From assembly GCA_013286985.1 (NCBI GenBank), contig JABDEQ010000003.1, positions 1 through 63,127 on the forward strand: DNA of 63,127 nt, read 5' to 3'. This stretch comes from Bacteroidota bacterium (GTDB taxonomy: Bacteria > Bacteroidota > Bacteroidia > Sphingobacteriales > Sphingobacteriaceae). Shown piece by piece: positions 52,277-62,486 of this stretch; positions within the stretch are counted from its first letter, which is position 1, and each line of letters starts with the position of its first letter. The position numbers and the translations under genes were made by a program. The notes beneath the pieces were generated by a model. It was not told the origin of the DNA, made no database searches, and saw only the letters and a program-made list of their open reading frames with translations.

Positions 52277-53098
52277 TTATGATTTGATAAAGGCTAAAAG
52301 ATCCCTGTTGATAGTTGCAGCTTCTGTTGCCGGCATTCCGTGGGGGAAACCCGGATAGGAGATCAATTTCCCGTTTTTCAAAAGCTTAACTGCTTTTGCT
52401 CCCGAAATTGGAAAGGGGACAATCTGGTCGTCTTCGCCATGCAAAACCAATACGGGGAAATCTACGCTTTTTAAATCTTCGGTAAAATCCGTTTCTGAAA
52501 AGGCCTTAATGCCTTCCACATGAGCTTTTACTCCGCCCATCATTCCCTGACGCCACCAGTTGTCTCTGATTCCCTGAGATATTTTTGCACCCTCACGGTT
52601 ATATCCGTAAAATGGAATGGTAAAATCCTCAAAATATTGCGCTCTGTTAAAAGCAGTACCTTCACGTATTTCATCAAACACAGACATCGGAACACCATCC
52701 GGATTGCTTTCAGTTTGTACCATAAGCGGCGTAACGGCACTAATTAGCACAACTTTGGATACACGGCTTTTTCCAAATTTTGCGGCATAATGGATAGCTT
52801 CGCCACCACCTGTGGAATGACCGATGTGTATAGCATTTTTCAAATCAAGTGCCTCGGTAAGCGCTGCAACATCGGCTGCATAGGTGTCCATATCATGGCC
52901 GCCGGAAGCTTGGGTAGATCTTCCGTGTCCACGGCGGTCATGGGCAATAACTCTGTATCCCTGTGCAAGAAAAAACATCATCTGTGCATCCCAGTCATCA
53001 CCTGACAAAGGCCAGCCGTGATGAAAAAAAAGTGGTTGTCCGGTTCCCCAGTCTTTGTAATAAATTTCGGTTCCGTCTTTTACTGTAATTTTGCTCAT
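52277..53098 (-). CDS. Alpha/beta hydrolase (non-heme chloroperoxidase/arylesterase-like)
   Basis: A 273-residue hydrolase of the HpaA/CpoL-like group. The nucleophile elbow is IGHSTGGGE (residues about 92-100), the oxyanion block FFHHGWPLSGDDWD, acid in GEDDQIVPF, and catalytic His in GFPHGMPATEA. The HGRSTQASGGHDMDTYAAD block is diagnostic for this group. They act as esterases, perhydrolases or haloperoxidases. Single gene. Confidence 0.9.
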   Translation of the reverse strand: MSKITVKDGTEIYYKDWGTGQPLFFHHGWPLSGDDWDAQMMFFLAQGYRVIAHDRRGHGRSTQASGGHDMDTYAADVAALTEALDLKNAIHIGHSTGGGEAIHYAAKFGKSRVSKVVLISAVTPLMVQTESNPDGVPMSVFDEIREGTAFNRAQYFEDFTIPFYGYNREGAKISQGIRDNWWRQGMMGGVKAHVEGIKAFSETDFTEDLKSVDFPVLVLHGEDDQIVPFPISGAKAVKLLKNGKLISYPGFPHGMPATEAATINRDLLAFIKS

Positions 53099-53377
53099 TT
53101 GTTTTTCAATTATGATGATTAATAAAGTTTCTGAAAATGTACTTCTATATGGCAGTACGCACCAATAGCGTTGCTAATTAAGTTTATAAAGAAGAGGGGG
53201 ATTAAAAAACTAAAATACCAAATAAAGCTGATTTATTCCCCATTGGTTTAAAAGTTATTAAAAATTTGATGTTTGCTAAACATTCTATCTTTTTTAAATC
53301 TGTGCAACATCCGGTTTTCTTCAATGTCCTATCCAACAATAATTCATCCTCAATTAAACCAATCCATTCAACATAAT

Positions 53378-54538
53378 ATGAAGATCATTAAGACGATGCA
53401 GTTACTTAAGCCGGTGTTTTGCGCATCGTTGGTATCGATATTGCTCAGCTTTAATAGTAAGCGGGATATTGGTTACCCTTATTCAAAACCACCACAGTTA
53501 AATGATAGCATCCCGACAGGCACTTTAAATAATTCGGGATTGGATACGCAGAGAATAAATGCCCTCACAAGGCTTATTCTGGCCGACAGTATCCCTAACA
53601 TCCATAGCCTGCTTATTGAAAAGGATGATAAATTGGTTTACGAACAATATTTTTCAGGGAATGACCAAGTTTGGGGTCAAAAACTGGGGAATATAAAGCA
53701 CTCAGTTAACGATTTGCATGATGTAAGAAGCATCTCAAAAAGTGTGGTCTCGGCTTGTATTGGCATAGCTATTAGCCAGCATCTGATCACCGATATCGAT
53801 CAACCTGTATTTTCTTTCTTCCCCGAATACAGCAAGTACAATACCGCCGAGAAAAAAAGCATCACTATCCGCCATCTGTTAACCATGAGCTCTGGTTTAA
53901 ATTGGGATGAAGAGAATAAAGACGATTCAAAAAATTGTGAAGCAATTATGGAACGAAGCAGCAATCCGATTGCTTTTATTTTGAGCAGACCCATCGCCGC
54001 TGCTCCCGGCACCACCTGGAATTACGACAGCGGCGGCACTCAATTACTTGCGGCTGTTATAAAAAAAGTAAGCGGCAAAGATATTGACGAGTTTGCCACT
54101 AAAAATTTGTTTGTCCCTTTACAAATTAGTAATCATGAGTGGGTAAAAATGGATGGGGGAGATCCGGCGGCAGCATCCGGATTGCGTTTACGATCCAGGG
54201 ACCTGTTAAAATTTGCGATGCTATATTCTCATCATGGCATGGCTCAAAAAAGACAAATTTTACCCTCAAAATGGGTTGATTCCACTTGTGTGAATGCTAT
54301 TAAAAGACCTGCCGAAGAAGGTCCGGGAGGATACGGATATCAATTCTGGGTAGATAAAGTACATATAAAAGGAAAAGAATTGGAAGCGGTAGCCGCAAAA
54401 GGTAATGGCGGTCAGCGCATCTTTATATTAAACCCCTACCATATGATAGTTATAATAACCGCTGGCAATTACAATAAAACATTAAGGAATGATTCGCAGG
54501 CATTGTTTATTCATTATATCATTCCGGCAATTCAATAA
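53378..54538 (+). CDS. Exported serine hydrolase (class C beta-lactamase family)
   Basis: A 386-residue protein from MKIIKTMQLLKPVF at 53378; a longer frame from 53273 has a non-hydrophobic extra N-terminus. A hydrophobic export segment (about 8-24) follows the start. The SxxK pair is SISKS in VRSISKSVVSACIG, and NYDSGGTQLLAAV has the Tyr motif. The Ser-hydrolase family includes esterases and peptidases; beta-lactam hydrolysis is not implied. Probably periplasmic. Confidence 0.82.
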   Translation: MKIIKTMQLLKPVFCASLVSILLSFNSKRDIGYPYSKPPQLNDSIPTGTLNNSGLDTQRINALTRLILADSIPNIHSLLIEKDDKLVYEQYFSGNDQVWGQKLGNIKHSVNDLHDVRSISKSVVSACIGIAISQHLITDIDQPVFSFFPEYSKYNTAEKKSITIRHLLTMSSGLNWDEENKDDSKNCEAIMERSSNPIAFILSRPIAAAPGTTWNYDSGGTQLLAAVIKKVSGKDIDEFATKNLFVPLQISNHEWVKMDGGDPAAASGLRLRSRDLLKFAMLYSHHGMAQKRQILPSKWVDSTCVNAIKRPAEEGPGGYGYQFWVDKVHIKGKELEAVAAKGNGGQRIFILNPYHMIVIITAGNYNKTLRNDSQALFIHYIIPAIQ

Positions 54539-54546
54539 ACTTTACT

Positions 54547-55176
54547 TTAACGAACCGTTGCTGTATAAAACTCTTCTTTCTCCGTAGTATTAATACGAAT
54601 GATGCCTGAAAGGATAAGATCAACTAACAGCTGTTGGGCGCGCTTACGGCTTATTTTAAGCAGCTCACAGCACTCTTTGATGGTTATCCTTATTGATTGG
54701 TCAAGGTACTCCAGCAGTGTCTTTTCCATGGATGAATATTCAATTAATACACCCTGGTTTGATGCCGATCTTTTTAAAACATCAACTACAATTTTACTGG
54801 CCAATACACTTTTATCTCTTACCCTTACATACACCCACCATTTTCCATCTTCGGCAAGGGCATAATGAGGCTTTAAATTACTTTCGGGTATCTCAACCAC
54901 CAACACCAGTTTTTCATCAACATAAACCTCTTCAAAGCTTGGATCAAGGGCCGGACGGGCAAAAAGATGGGCCGCCTTGGTGATCATATAACGCTCCTCA
55001 TCTTCTGATTTCACCCCTTTTATTGTACCATCATCAGCCACGCCAATTAACAATTTGCCGCCTTTATTATTGGCAAATGAAACCATAGTGCGGGCAATTT
55101 TTTCGCAACTGGTAATGGTTTTTTTGAAATCAAGAGACACTCCCTCACCATCAAAAATCAGCCTTTTCACATTCAT
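54547..55176 (-). CDS. Helix-turn-helix protein with AlbA_2 (Schlafen-type) domain
   Basis: A 209-residue protein from MNVKRLIFDGEG at 55176. Residues about 10-120 form an AlbA_2/Schlafen ATP-binding-like domain (MVSFANNKGGKLLIGVADDGTIKGV, KPHYALAEDGKWWVYVRVRDKS). The last 60 residues form a winged helix (ITIKECCELLKISRKRAQQLLVDLILSGII). It begins two bases after the GNAT stop on the same strand. Likely a DNA-binding regulator or nucleic-acid enzyme; not defined. Confidence 0.78.
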   Translation of the reverse strand: MNVKRLIFDGEGVSLDFKKTITSCEKIARTMVSFANNKGGKLLIGVADDGTIKGVKSEDEERYMITKAAHLFARPALDPSFEEVYVDEKLVLVVEIPESNLKPHYALAEDGKWWVYVRVRDKSVLASKIVVDVLKRSASNQGVLIEYSSMEKTLLEYLDQSIRITIKECCELLKISRKRAQQLLVDLILSGIIRINTTEKEEFYTATVR

Positions 55177-55178
55177 GA

Positions 55179-55649
55179 TTATTTTTCCTCTTTTTTTATA
55201 GGTTGATAAGGTGTAAATATTTCCATCCAATTTTCAGGCTTTGTTATTTGCGAAAACCCAAACTGGCTGTACAATCCATGAGCATCGGCAGTGGCTAAAG
55301 ACAATCTTCTTAATCCCTTTAATTCCGGGTACTCCACAATGGTTTGTACCAACCATTTCGACAAACCCTGGCCTCTGTAACCCGGCAATATAAAAACGTC
55401 GCAAAGGTAAGCAAAGGTGGCCTTATCGGTGATTACCCTTGCAAAGCCAGCCAACTGTTCCCGGCTATAAACACCAAAGCAAAGTGAGTTTTCAATAGCT
55501 CTTGTTAACCGCTCAAAAGGCATACCTTGCGCCCAATAAGAATCTTCGTTCAGGTATTTGTAAATCACTTCAATATTTAAAAGACTTTTATCTGTAGATA
55601 TCAGAAAACCTTTTTTCTGATATACCTCATCATTCATTATTGCCTGCAT
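55179..55649 (-). CDS. GNAT family N-acetyltransferase
   Basis: Transfers acetyl from acetyl-CoA to an amine. It has 156 residues with the acetyl-CoA loop motif LPGYRGQGLSKWLVQ (RGQGLS) and GLYSQFGFSQI at the C-terminus. It lies between a DUF4442 gene (17 bases before) and the AlbA_2 gene (2 bases after), all minus strand, one operon. Substrate unknown. Confidence 0.87.
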   Translation of the reverse strand: MQAIMNDEVYQKKGFLISTDKSLLNIEVIYKYLNEDSYWAQGMPFERLTRAIENSLCFGVYSREQLAGFARVITDKATFAYLCDVFILPGYRGQGLSKWLVQTIVEYPELKGLRRLSLATADAHGLYSQFGFSQITKPENWMEIFTPYQPIKKEEK

Positions 55650-55666
55650 TTTATAAAACTGGATTT

Positions 55667-56167
55667 TTATAATTCATCAACAGACGCGTCATCAGTTTTA
55701 CCATCATTAAAATTTAAATTACGTACATATATTTCGTTTATGAGTGATGCGCATAATTTATCATTCTTATCAAATATGTCAACCGGAAATGATTTTCTAT
55801 ACTTCCCCGCAGTATTTAAATGATATTCGCAATCTGCTATATCATTTTCAGTTATAGCTGCTTTAAAATAGAGACTTGTTTTACCCGGCTTTACAAACCT
55901 GATAGCCGACGACCTCGACCATGCTTTTACCTTGTAGCCCTTACGTATTAAAACCTGGTAAAACAAAACGGGGTAAAAAGGATCGGCCGCTGAAAATATA
56001 GTGCCGCCAAAAATGGAATCGTGATAGTTGGTGTTGAAAATGCTTTTTTTGATTTTTATGCTGGCGCCGATAAACCCTCTATTAAATTTAATTACCCGGA
56101 TGCGCTGAAAAAACAGAGGAGGGTAGAGGTTGATGGCCCATTTCAATACACCTTCGGATACTAACAT
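55667..56167 (-). CDS. DUF4442 family (hotdog thioesterase-like) protein
   Basis: A 166-residue protein with the DUF4442 pattern: NLYPPLFFQRIRVIKF at the start, SIFGGTIFSAADPFYPVLFY and a C-terminal strand-rich part (HLNTAGKYRKSFPVDIFDKN). The fold resembles hotdog thioesterases. First gene of the unit with GNAT and AlbA_2. Biochemical role unknown. Confidence 0.82.
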   Translation of the reverse strand: MLVSEGVLKWAINLYPPLFFQRIRVIKFNRGFIGASIKIKKSIFNTNYHDSIFGGTIFSAADPFYPVLFYQVLIRKGYKVKAWSRSSAIRFVKPGKTSLYFKAAITENDIADCEYHLNTAGKYRKSFPVDIFDKNDKLCASLINEIYVRNLNFNDGKTDDASVDEL

Positions 56168-56270
56168 ATTGGCTAAATATCAGAAAAAATCATGTAATGT
56201 TATAACAGGTGCTGCAAAATTTACATAGTACGGATGTGATTATTTAGCTCAATGCCTGATACATTAATCG

Positions 56271-56312
56271 TTAAAGTAAAATAGCCCGGTTAACCAGGCT
56301 ATTTTACTTTAA
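56271..56312 (-). terminator. Perfect 16-bp hairpin after the SDR gene
   Basis: TTAAAGTAAAATAGCC (56271-56286) is inverted exactly at 56297-56312 across a 10-base GGTTAACC-containing loop. On the minus strand it follows the SDR gene by 33 bases. T and A tracts in the outer arms allow it to stop transcripts in either direction. Confidence 0.75.
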
Positions 56313-56344
56313 TTATCATTTTTGTATTTCTTGACAACGCTTTT

Positions 56345-57139
56345 TCAGAATACGCTTTTAACCACGCCACCATCTGCACGAACCGTTGCTCCATTGGTTG
56401 CTATAGATAAATCACTTGATAAATATGCTACTAAACTGGCAATCTCATCAGGCTCAATAAAACGTTTTAAAAGCGAAGTGGGCCGCATCGTTTGAAAAAA
56501 CTGTTTTTCAACATCATCGGTACTTGTGCCTTTATCTTTTGCCAGGTTTTCGATAAAACCACCTACGCCTTCAGAAAAAGTAGGCCCCGGCAGTACCGTA
56601 TTTACAGTGACATTAGTTCCTTTTGTAAGTTCGGCAAGCCCGCGTGCAACCGCTATCTGCGCAGTTTTGGTCATTCCGTAATGGATCATTTCCTCAGGAA
56701 TCTGGATAGCCGATTCGCTCGAAATAAATATAATACGGCCCCAATTTTTGCTGATCATTTTATCAAAATAAGCTCTTGATAGCCTGATACCGCTCAACAC
56801 ATTTACCTCATAAAATTTAAACCAATCTTCGTCAGTAATATCGTTAAAAGCCTTCGGCTCAAAAATGCCCACATTATTAATCAATATATCAACTTCCGGT
56901 AACTGGTTAATTAAATGTTGTATTTGTTCTTTGTTCGAAAAATCTGCCGGCAAACCGGTGATATTCAAATTTCCTGTTTCTTTTTTTAAACTTTCTACAG
57001 CCTTGTTTACACGGCCGGCTGTACGGCCGTTAACAATTACTTTTGCACCTTCATTTGCCAGTGCTTTTGCTATTGCATATCCAATACCAGCTGTAGATCC
57101 GGTTACCAATGCGGTTTTGTTTTTTATTTTTAAATCCAT
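56345..57139 (-). CDS. Short-chain dehydrogenase/reductase
   Basis: NAD(P)-dependent oxidoreductase, 264 residues, classical SDR. The cofactor motif is TGSTAGIGYAIAK (residues about 14-26), with NNVG at 89-92 and the active site SS-x-YGMTK (Tyr153-like, Lys+4). The C-terminus ends ATVRADGGVVKSVF. It is single. Substrate unknown. Confidence 0.92.
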   Translation of the reverse strand: MDLKIKNKTALVTGSTAGIGYAIAKALANEGAKVIVNGRTAGRVNKAVESLKKETGNLNITGLPADFSNKEQIQHLINQLPEVDILINNVGIFEPKAFNDITDEDWFKFYEVNVLSGIRLSRAYFDKMISKNWGRIIFISSESAIQIPEEMIHYGMTKTAQIAVARGLAELTKGTNVTVNTVLPGPTFSEGVGGFIENLAKDKGTSTDDVEKQFFQTMRPTSLLKRFIEPDEIASLVAYLSSDLSIATNGATVRADGGVVKSVF

Positions 57140-57325
57140 AATAACAATTTTATAAACTAATTATACCAAGTTAACGATGTTTTAGCCGGGCTTATAAAAT
57201 TTAAGGAAAGATGTAATGAACCTGACAATTACACGTATTTTCAATTATCTTATTAATTCATATAATTAACATTATGTTAAGTAGTAGTTTGTTTAAAAAG
57301 GGACATAAAGTCCCTCTTCTATATT

Positions 57326-58615
57326 TTAGTTCCCTGCGTTCAGAGCATCTATTTGTTTTTTAAGATCATTTGCCTTGGCAGTATTTTCTGCAGCATGTGC
57401 CGGATCTGTTTTACCTCTGTAATAGTTTCTCAAGTTTGTTAAAGCATCAACAGACTTAGGATTTAAATCGACCGCTTTTTGAAGATACGGTTTCGCTAAA
57501 TCAAACTGTGCATTTGATTTAGCAATTGTTGCCTGATATTCTTTTTCTTTATTTACAGGTATATTTCTCGCAATATTATACAAATCAACTGCCGGTCTGA
57601 TTAGTGCGTAGCCGCAATTTAAATTTGCTTCAAAATAATCCGGGTCAATTTCGAGTGCTTTTTTGCAGTAATCAACCCCCTTATTATAGTTATCTAATGC
57701 AGTTTGATAAGTAGCTTTTTTTGTTGCATCATCTTTAGCCTTAGCTGAACTTGCATTAGCTGCATCGCCGATCTGGATGTAGGTTAAACCTGCATAGTAA
57801 TATAAAACCTTATTTTTAGGGTCATTCGCTATAGCTGCCTGAAGTTTACCGGTTATATCAGCAGTTTTGCCTGTTTGCAAAGCTATTTCTATCTCTTCTC
57901 TTTGCAAAGTAGTATTTCCCGGATATTTAACCAAGGCCTCATCAATTATCTTTAGTGCTCCTGTAGTATCTTTATTATACAGGTAAATATTTGGCAAATC
58001 GTTGTATATTTTATTTTTTGCCGAATAATTGGTGGTTAAAAGATCTTTATAGTTGGTAATAGCCGCGTTATAATTTTTTGCATTAACGGCGGCTATTGCC
58101 GTATTCAAAATGGTAGTAGTATCAGTTGGGATTAACTGGCGTGCACTATCAAATGATTTGTATGCATCATCAAACTTTTTATTTTGGAAGTTGGCTATCC
58201 CCTGGTTTAATAAATATTGAGCAAGCTGGATGTTGGTGTGTTCAATCAGCTTTGCATTTTCGTTTTTGGTATCAAGGGTTTTAGCTTGTTTTAATGCTTC
58301 AGATGCAGTATTGAACTCCACAGCCGAATTTGTCTGTACAGAATCTGTAAGTGCAAGAGACGAATAAATAGCGGCTTTTAAAGCAACGGTAAGCGGCAGC
58401 GCTGAAGTTTTTGCGTTAACCGAAGCTTTGTCAATAGATGTTTTAGCATCTGTAAGGCTTGCTTTAGCTTTTGCAACAATTACCGGAACCGTTGAAACAC
58501 TGGAAACCTGGTATTGATTATATGAGTCCTGGGCATTATTTAATTCGCCTTTTTGTGCAAACGTTGTTGCTGATATTAAGCCCAAAAGGCCCACCATCAA
58601 TAGTTTGATTTTCAT
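57326..58615 (-). CDS. Exported tetratricopeptide-repeat protein
   Basis: A 429-residue protein with a signal peptide (MKIKLLMVGLLGLISATTFA). It has an alanine-rich helical first part and TPR-like repeats from about residue 130 (NFQNKKFDDAYKSFDSARQL, IAAVNAKNYNAAITNYKDLL, VDYCKKALEIDPDYFEANLN). TPRs mediate protein-protein contact. It begins nine bases after the upstream TPR gene and is last in the gyrA run. Function unknown. Confidence 0.82.
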   Translation of the reverse strand: MKIKLLMVGLLGLISATTFAQKGELNNAQDSYNQYQVSSVSTVPVIVAKAKASLTDAKTSIDKASVNAKTSALPLTVALKAAIYSSLALTDSVQTNSAVEFNTASEALKQAKTLDTKNENAKLIEHTNIQLAQYLLNQGIANFQNKKFDDAYKSFDSARQLIPTDTTTILNTAIAAVNAKNYNAAITNYKDLLTTNYSAKNKIYNDLPNIYLYNKDTTGALKIIDEALVKYPGNTTLQREEIEIALQTGKTADITGKLQAAIANDPKNKVLYYYAGLTYIQIGDAANASSAKAKDDATKKATYQTALDNYNKGVDYCKKALEIDPDYFEANLNCGYALIRPAVDLYNIARNIPVNKEKEYQATIAKSNAQFDLAKPYLQKAVDLNPKSVDALTNLRNYYRGKTDPAHAAENTAKANDLKKQIDALNAGN

Positions 58616-58624
58616 GATTATTTG

Positions 58625-59740
58625 TTAATTGGTTAACTGTTTTAGTTTATTATTTATCTTGTTTACTTGGTTTTGATTTCCGGTTTGATTATAAACCAAC
58701 TGTAATACCTCAAGGCATTTTACATCGTTGGGCGATATTTCATTGGCTTTTTCAAGCCATTGTACGGCCCGCGCTTCATTTTGCTGGTTATCTTTTTCTC
58801 TTTTCGATAGACTTTGCTTAAAATATAACAATCCCAGATTAAATACAGGATCGAACGCCGAGCTGTTTAACTCAATAGCTCTCAAATAAAGCGATTCGGC
58901 CTTATCATATTGATTAAGGTGATCGTAACAATTTGCCGCCACAAACGCAATGTCGGCGTTGTTTGTATTAATATCAATTAGTGCCGGTAATAATGGCTCT
59001 AATGCTTTATAATCTTTCCGGTTATTATAAATATTTGCTTCATCAACCAGCAACGATTTATTGTTTGGCAATAATTTGCGCCCTTTTTTAATTATTTGAA
59101 GCGCACTTACCGTATCTCCTATTGATTTATAAATATTAGATGCCGCTTCTACATATTCTGCTTTAACGCTGTCGGTATTAATTAAATCTGTATAATATTT
59201 TGCTGCAATTTGCAAATTACCCAGCTTGTTATTAGCGTAAGCAATATAAGATTTTAATTGTTTATAGTCTGGCGAATATTTTTGTGCCTCGGTAAATAAT
59301 TGTAACGCATTTATAAAGTCAGATGTATTTACATAAGCAAAGGCTTTCCTGATATAAACATTTGTTAAGCAACGCTTTACATAATCCATTTCGGTTTGAT
59401 ACCTGTAAATCTTCCTATTTCCAGATAACTTGTCAACCAAATCAGTTGTTTGGGCAAAAAATTTATCAGGTTGCTTAAGTTTATTTAATGAATCGATATA
59501 AAGGATGCTCGAATTAACAATGGCTCTGTAAACCAATTTTTCAACATCCAACGAATCAGCTCGCGTAGTAAATAAACTGTCTACCGATTTTTTTGCGCTG
59601 CTTAAATATTTCAGATCCTTTTTTTGCTTATAAAAAGCAAGATTGTTCACCACATTCTTTAAAGCCTCTGTTTGACAAAAGGCAGCAGATGTGGTGAACA
59701 AAAGAATTAAAACCGGAATTACAATTTTACGGCCTTGCAT
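58625..59740 (-). CDS. Exported tetratricopeptide-repeat protein
   Basis: A 371-residue protein with a signal peptide (MQGRKIVIPVLILLFTTSAAFC). The rest is TPR-like: LQLFTEAQKYSPDYKQLKSYIAYANN, AKYYTDLINTDSVKAEYVEAASNIY, AESLYLRAIELNSSAFDPVFNLGLL. Starts five bases after the gyrA stop, so it is transcribed with gyrA and with the next TPR gene. Likely envelope; no specific role known. Confidence 0.82.
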   Translation of the reverse strand: MQGRKIVIPVLILLFTTSAAFCQTEALKNVVNNLAFYKQKKDLKYLSSAKKSVDSLFTTRADSLDVEKLVYRAIVNSSILYIDSLNKLKQPDKFFAQTTDLVDKLSGNRKIYRYQTEMDYVKRCLTNVYIRKAFAYVNTSDFINALQLFTEAQKYSPDYKQLKSYIAYANNKLGNLQIAAKYYTDLINTDSVKAEYVEAASNIYKSIGDTVSALQIIKKGRKLLPNNKSLLVDEANIYNNRKDYKALEPLLPALIDINTNNADIAFVAANCYDHLNQYDKAESLYLRAIELNSSAFDPVFNLGLLYFKQSLSKREKDNQQNEARAVQWLEKANEISPNDVKCLEVLQLVYNQTGNQNQVNKINNKLKQLTN

Positions 59741-59745
59741 GCTGT

Positions 59746-62298
59746 TTATTCTTTTATTTCGCCTGCATCGTCGGCAGTTGGCTCTGTTCCATTATTTTCC
59801 CCGCCTTCTTCCAACTCCTTATCTTCGTCCTCGTCGTGCTCAACTTTGGCTATTGATGCAATTTCATCATTCTCTTTCAGCGTTATTAATCTTACGCCCT
59901 GGGTAGCTCTGCCCATGGTTCTAAGCTCGCTGATCGCAATTCTGATAATAATGCCCGATTTATTGATAATCATCAGATCCTCATTATCGGTAACTCCTTT
60001 TATGGCAACCAGTTTTCCGGTTTTTTCGGTGACATTTAAGGTTTTAACGCCTTTACCGCCCCTATTGGTTACCCTGTAGTCATCAATATCAGTACGTTTA
60101 CCATAACCTTTTTCCGAAACTACCAACACGGTTGTTTCCGGGTTATCAATACTGATCATGCCTACAACTTCGTCATTCTCATTCTCTAACGTAATACCAC
60201 GCACGCCGGTTGCAGTACGACCCATCGGACGCACATTAGCCTCATTAAAGCGAATAGCGCGACCCGATTTTAAAGCCATCACAATTTCGCTGCTGCCACT
60301 GGTTAAGTTTGCTTCTAACAATGAATCGCCTTCGTTGATATTGATCGCATTGATACCGTTTGCACGCGGACGTGAATATGCTTCGAGAGAGGTTTTTTTG
60401 ATGGTACCTTTTTTGGTACACATAATAATAAAGTTATTTTCAAGATATTCCTTGTCCTTCAGATTGATTATCTTGATATAAGCTTTGATATTTTCTTCCT
60501 TCGGAATATTGATAATATTTTGAATCGCCCTACCCTTAGATGTCCTGGTTCCTTCAGGAATTTCAAATACTCTCAACCAGAAACATTGTCCCGATTCGGT
60601 AAAGAATAACATGTAATTATGGTTAGAAGCAACCAGTAAATGCTCAATAAAGTCAGAATCGCGACTGTTACTACCTATTGATCCTTTGCCGCCTCTACCC
60701 TGCCTGCGGTATTCTGTTAATGGCGTACGCTTAATATAGCCTTCTCTCGAAATGGTTATTACAACGTCTTCATCCTCAATAAAATCTTCTGTTTGCATTT
60801 CGGCAGATGAATGAACCATTTCGGTTTTGCGCTCATCGCCGTATTTATCGCGTATTTCTATTAACTCATCTTTAATAATCTGCATTCTCAGACCTTCATC
60901 TGCTAAAATAGAGGTTAAGTAATCAATTAGTTTCATTAAGCCTTCATACTCATCTTTAATCTTATCACGCTCAAGTCCTGTTAACCTTCTTAGCGTCATA
61001 TCCAGAATAGCACGGGCCTGAATATCTGATAAACCAAACTGGGTTATCAAACCTTCCCTTGCATCGTCCGGCGTATTTGAAGCACGTATTAATCTGATAA
61101 CTTCATCCAGGTGATCAAGGGCTATCAGCAAACCTTCAAGGATGTGGGCACGTTTCTGAGCTTCAGATAGCTCAAATTTCGTACGGCGGATAACAACCTC
61201 ATGCCTGTGTTCAACAAAATGGTGAATCAGGTCTCTAAGATTCAGCAGCATCGGCCTGCCATGTACCAGCGCAATGTTATTGATGCTGAATGAGGTTTGC
61301 AGCGATGTGTATTTGTAAAGATTATTTAAAACGATAGCAGCGTTAGCATCGCGTTTTATTTCATAAACTACACGAATACCCAACCTATTTGATTCGTCTC
61401 TTATGGCTGAAATGCCTTCCAGTTTCTTTTCATTAACCAATTCAGCAGTACGCTCAATCATTAATGATTTATTTACCTGGTACGGAACTTCGGTTACTAT
61501 AATTCGCTCCCTATCGTTATTATAAGTTTCAATTTCAGCTCTTGATCTGATTACAATTCTTCCGCGGCCAGTCTCAAATGCCTCACGTGCACCTTCAAAG
61601 CCATAAATAATACCTCCTGTTGGAAAATCCGGGCCTTTTATGTACTTCATCAATTCGGCAACCTCAATCTGGCGGTTATCAATTAATGCAAGGGTTGCAT
61701 TAACTACTTCCGTTAAGTTATGAGGGGCCATATTGGTAGCCATACCCACCGCAATACCCGATGCACCATTTACCAATAAGTTGGGAAATTTTGCCGGTAA
61801 TACTGTTGGCTCCTGTAATGAATCGTCAAAGTTTAATTGAAAATCAATAGTATCTTTATTGATATCAGCAAGCATTTCTTCAGCTATCTTTTCAAGCCTC
61901 GCTTCAGTATATCGCATTGCTGCAGGTTCATCACCGTCAATTGAGCCGTAGTTACCCTGTCCTTCAACAAATGGATAACGTAAGCTCCAATCCTGTGCCA
62001 TACGTACCATTGCATCATAAACAGATTTATCACCGTGCGGGTGATACTTACCCAGCACCTCACCCACTATACGGGCTGATTTTTTATAGGGTTTATTGTT
62101 ATTTAAGCCCAGATCAAGCATACCGTATAAAACGCGTCTGTGTACCGGTTTTAAACCATCACGAACGTCAGGTAATGCTCTTGACACGATAACCGACATT
62201 GAATAATCAATGTAAGCTGAACGCATCTCTTCATCAATATTTATCGAAATTATTCTGTCTTCTTTTTGTGAATTATCGTTGTCTGTTCCTTCGGCCAT
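59746..62298 (-). CDS. gyrA: DNA gyrase subunit A
   Basis: Type IIA topoisomerase subunit that cuts and rejoins DNA during negative supercoiling. It has 850 residues. The catalytic Tyr is in [10 protein letters not shown] (RYTE) near residue 127. The quinolone region reads [17 protein letters not shown], with Lys at the position of Escherichia coli Ser83 and Asp at Asp87. The C-terminal beta-pinwheel has the repeated GRxxxGV blocks ([20 protein letters not shown]), and the end is strongly acidic. It runs into two TPR genes. Confidence 0.97.
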   Translation of the reverse strand: MAEGTDNDNSQKEDRIISINIDEEMRSAYIDYSMSVIVSRALPDVRDGLKPVHRRVLYGMLDLGLNNNKPYKKSARIVGEVLGKYHPHGDKSVYDAMVRMAQDWSLRYPFVEGQGNYGSIDGDEPAAMRYTEARLEKIAEEMLADINKDTIDFQLNFDDSLQEPTVLPAKFPNLLVNGASGIAVGMATNMAPHNLTEVVNATLALIDNRQIEVAELMKYIKGPDFPTGGIIYGFEGAREAFETGRGRIVIRSRAEIETYNNDRERIIVTEVPYQVNKSLMIERTAELVNEKKLEGISAIRDESNRLGIRVVYEIKRDANAAIVLNNLYKYTSLQTSFSINNIALVHGRPMLLNLRDLIHHFVEHRHEVVIRRTKFELSEAQKRAHILEGLLIALDHLDEVIRLIRASNTPDDAREGLITQFGLSDIQARAILDMTLRRLTGLERDKIKDEYEGLMKLIDYLTSILADEGLRMQIIKDELIEIRDKYGDERKTEMVHSSAEMQTEDFIEDEDVVITISREGYIKRTPLTEYRRQGRGGKGSIGSNSRDSDFIEHLLVASNHNYMLFFTESGQCFWLRVFEIPEGTRTSKGRAIQNIINIPKEENIKAYIKIINLKDKEYLENNFIIMCTKKGTIKKTSLEAYSRPRANGINAININEGDSLLEANLTSGSSEIVMALKSGRAIRFNEANVRPMGRTATGVRGITLENENDEVVGMISIDNPETTVLVVSEKGYGKRTDIDDYRVTNRGGKGVKTLNVTEKTGKLVAIKGVTDNEDLMIINKSGIIIRIAISELRTMGRATQGVRLITLKENDEIASIAKVEHDEDEDKELEEGGENNGTEPTADDAGEIKE

Positions 62299-62486
62299 TT
62301 TTATTTCGTTGTAGAATCTTCTCTATAATTGCCCGTTCAAAAAGTGTTTTTTAAACGACCTGCGAAGTTAAGAAAATTAATGGTTTTACCATGTGATTTT
62401 TAGTAACAATCGAGGTTTTATCCACATGATGAAGTATTTTATACCCACCAGTGTTTTATTTCATCAAGGTATTTTTGGGGATAAGG
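62299..62486. promoter_or_regulatory. Region before gyrA with two DnaA-box-like words
   Basis: One exact DnaA 9-mer, TTATCCACA, at 62418-62426 (plus strand), and one with a single mismatch, TTATCCCCA, on the minus strand at 62476-62484. The area is AT-rich. A -7-like word TAACTTCG on the minus strand (62370-62363) may belong to the gyrA promoter. Whether DnaA binds is not shown. Confidence 0.35.

Noticed and set aside
62299..62486. Chromosomal origin upstream of gyrA
   Set aside because: Only two DnaA-like boxes and no dnaA, dnaN or gidA-type neighbours; kept only as a weak regulatory possibility.
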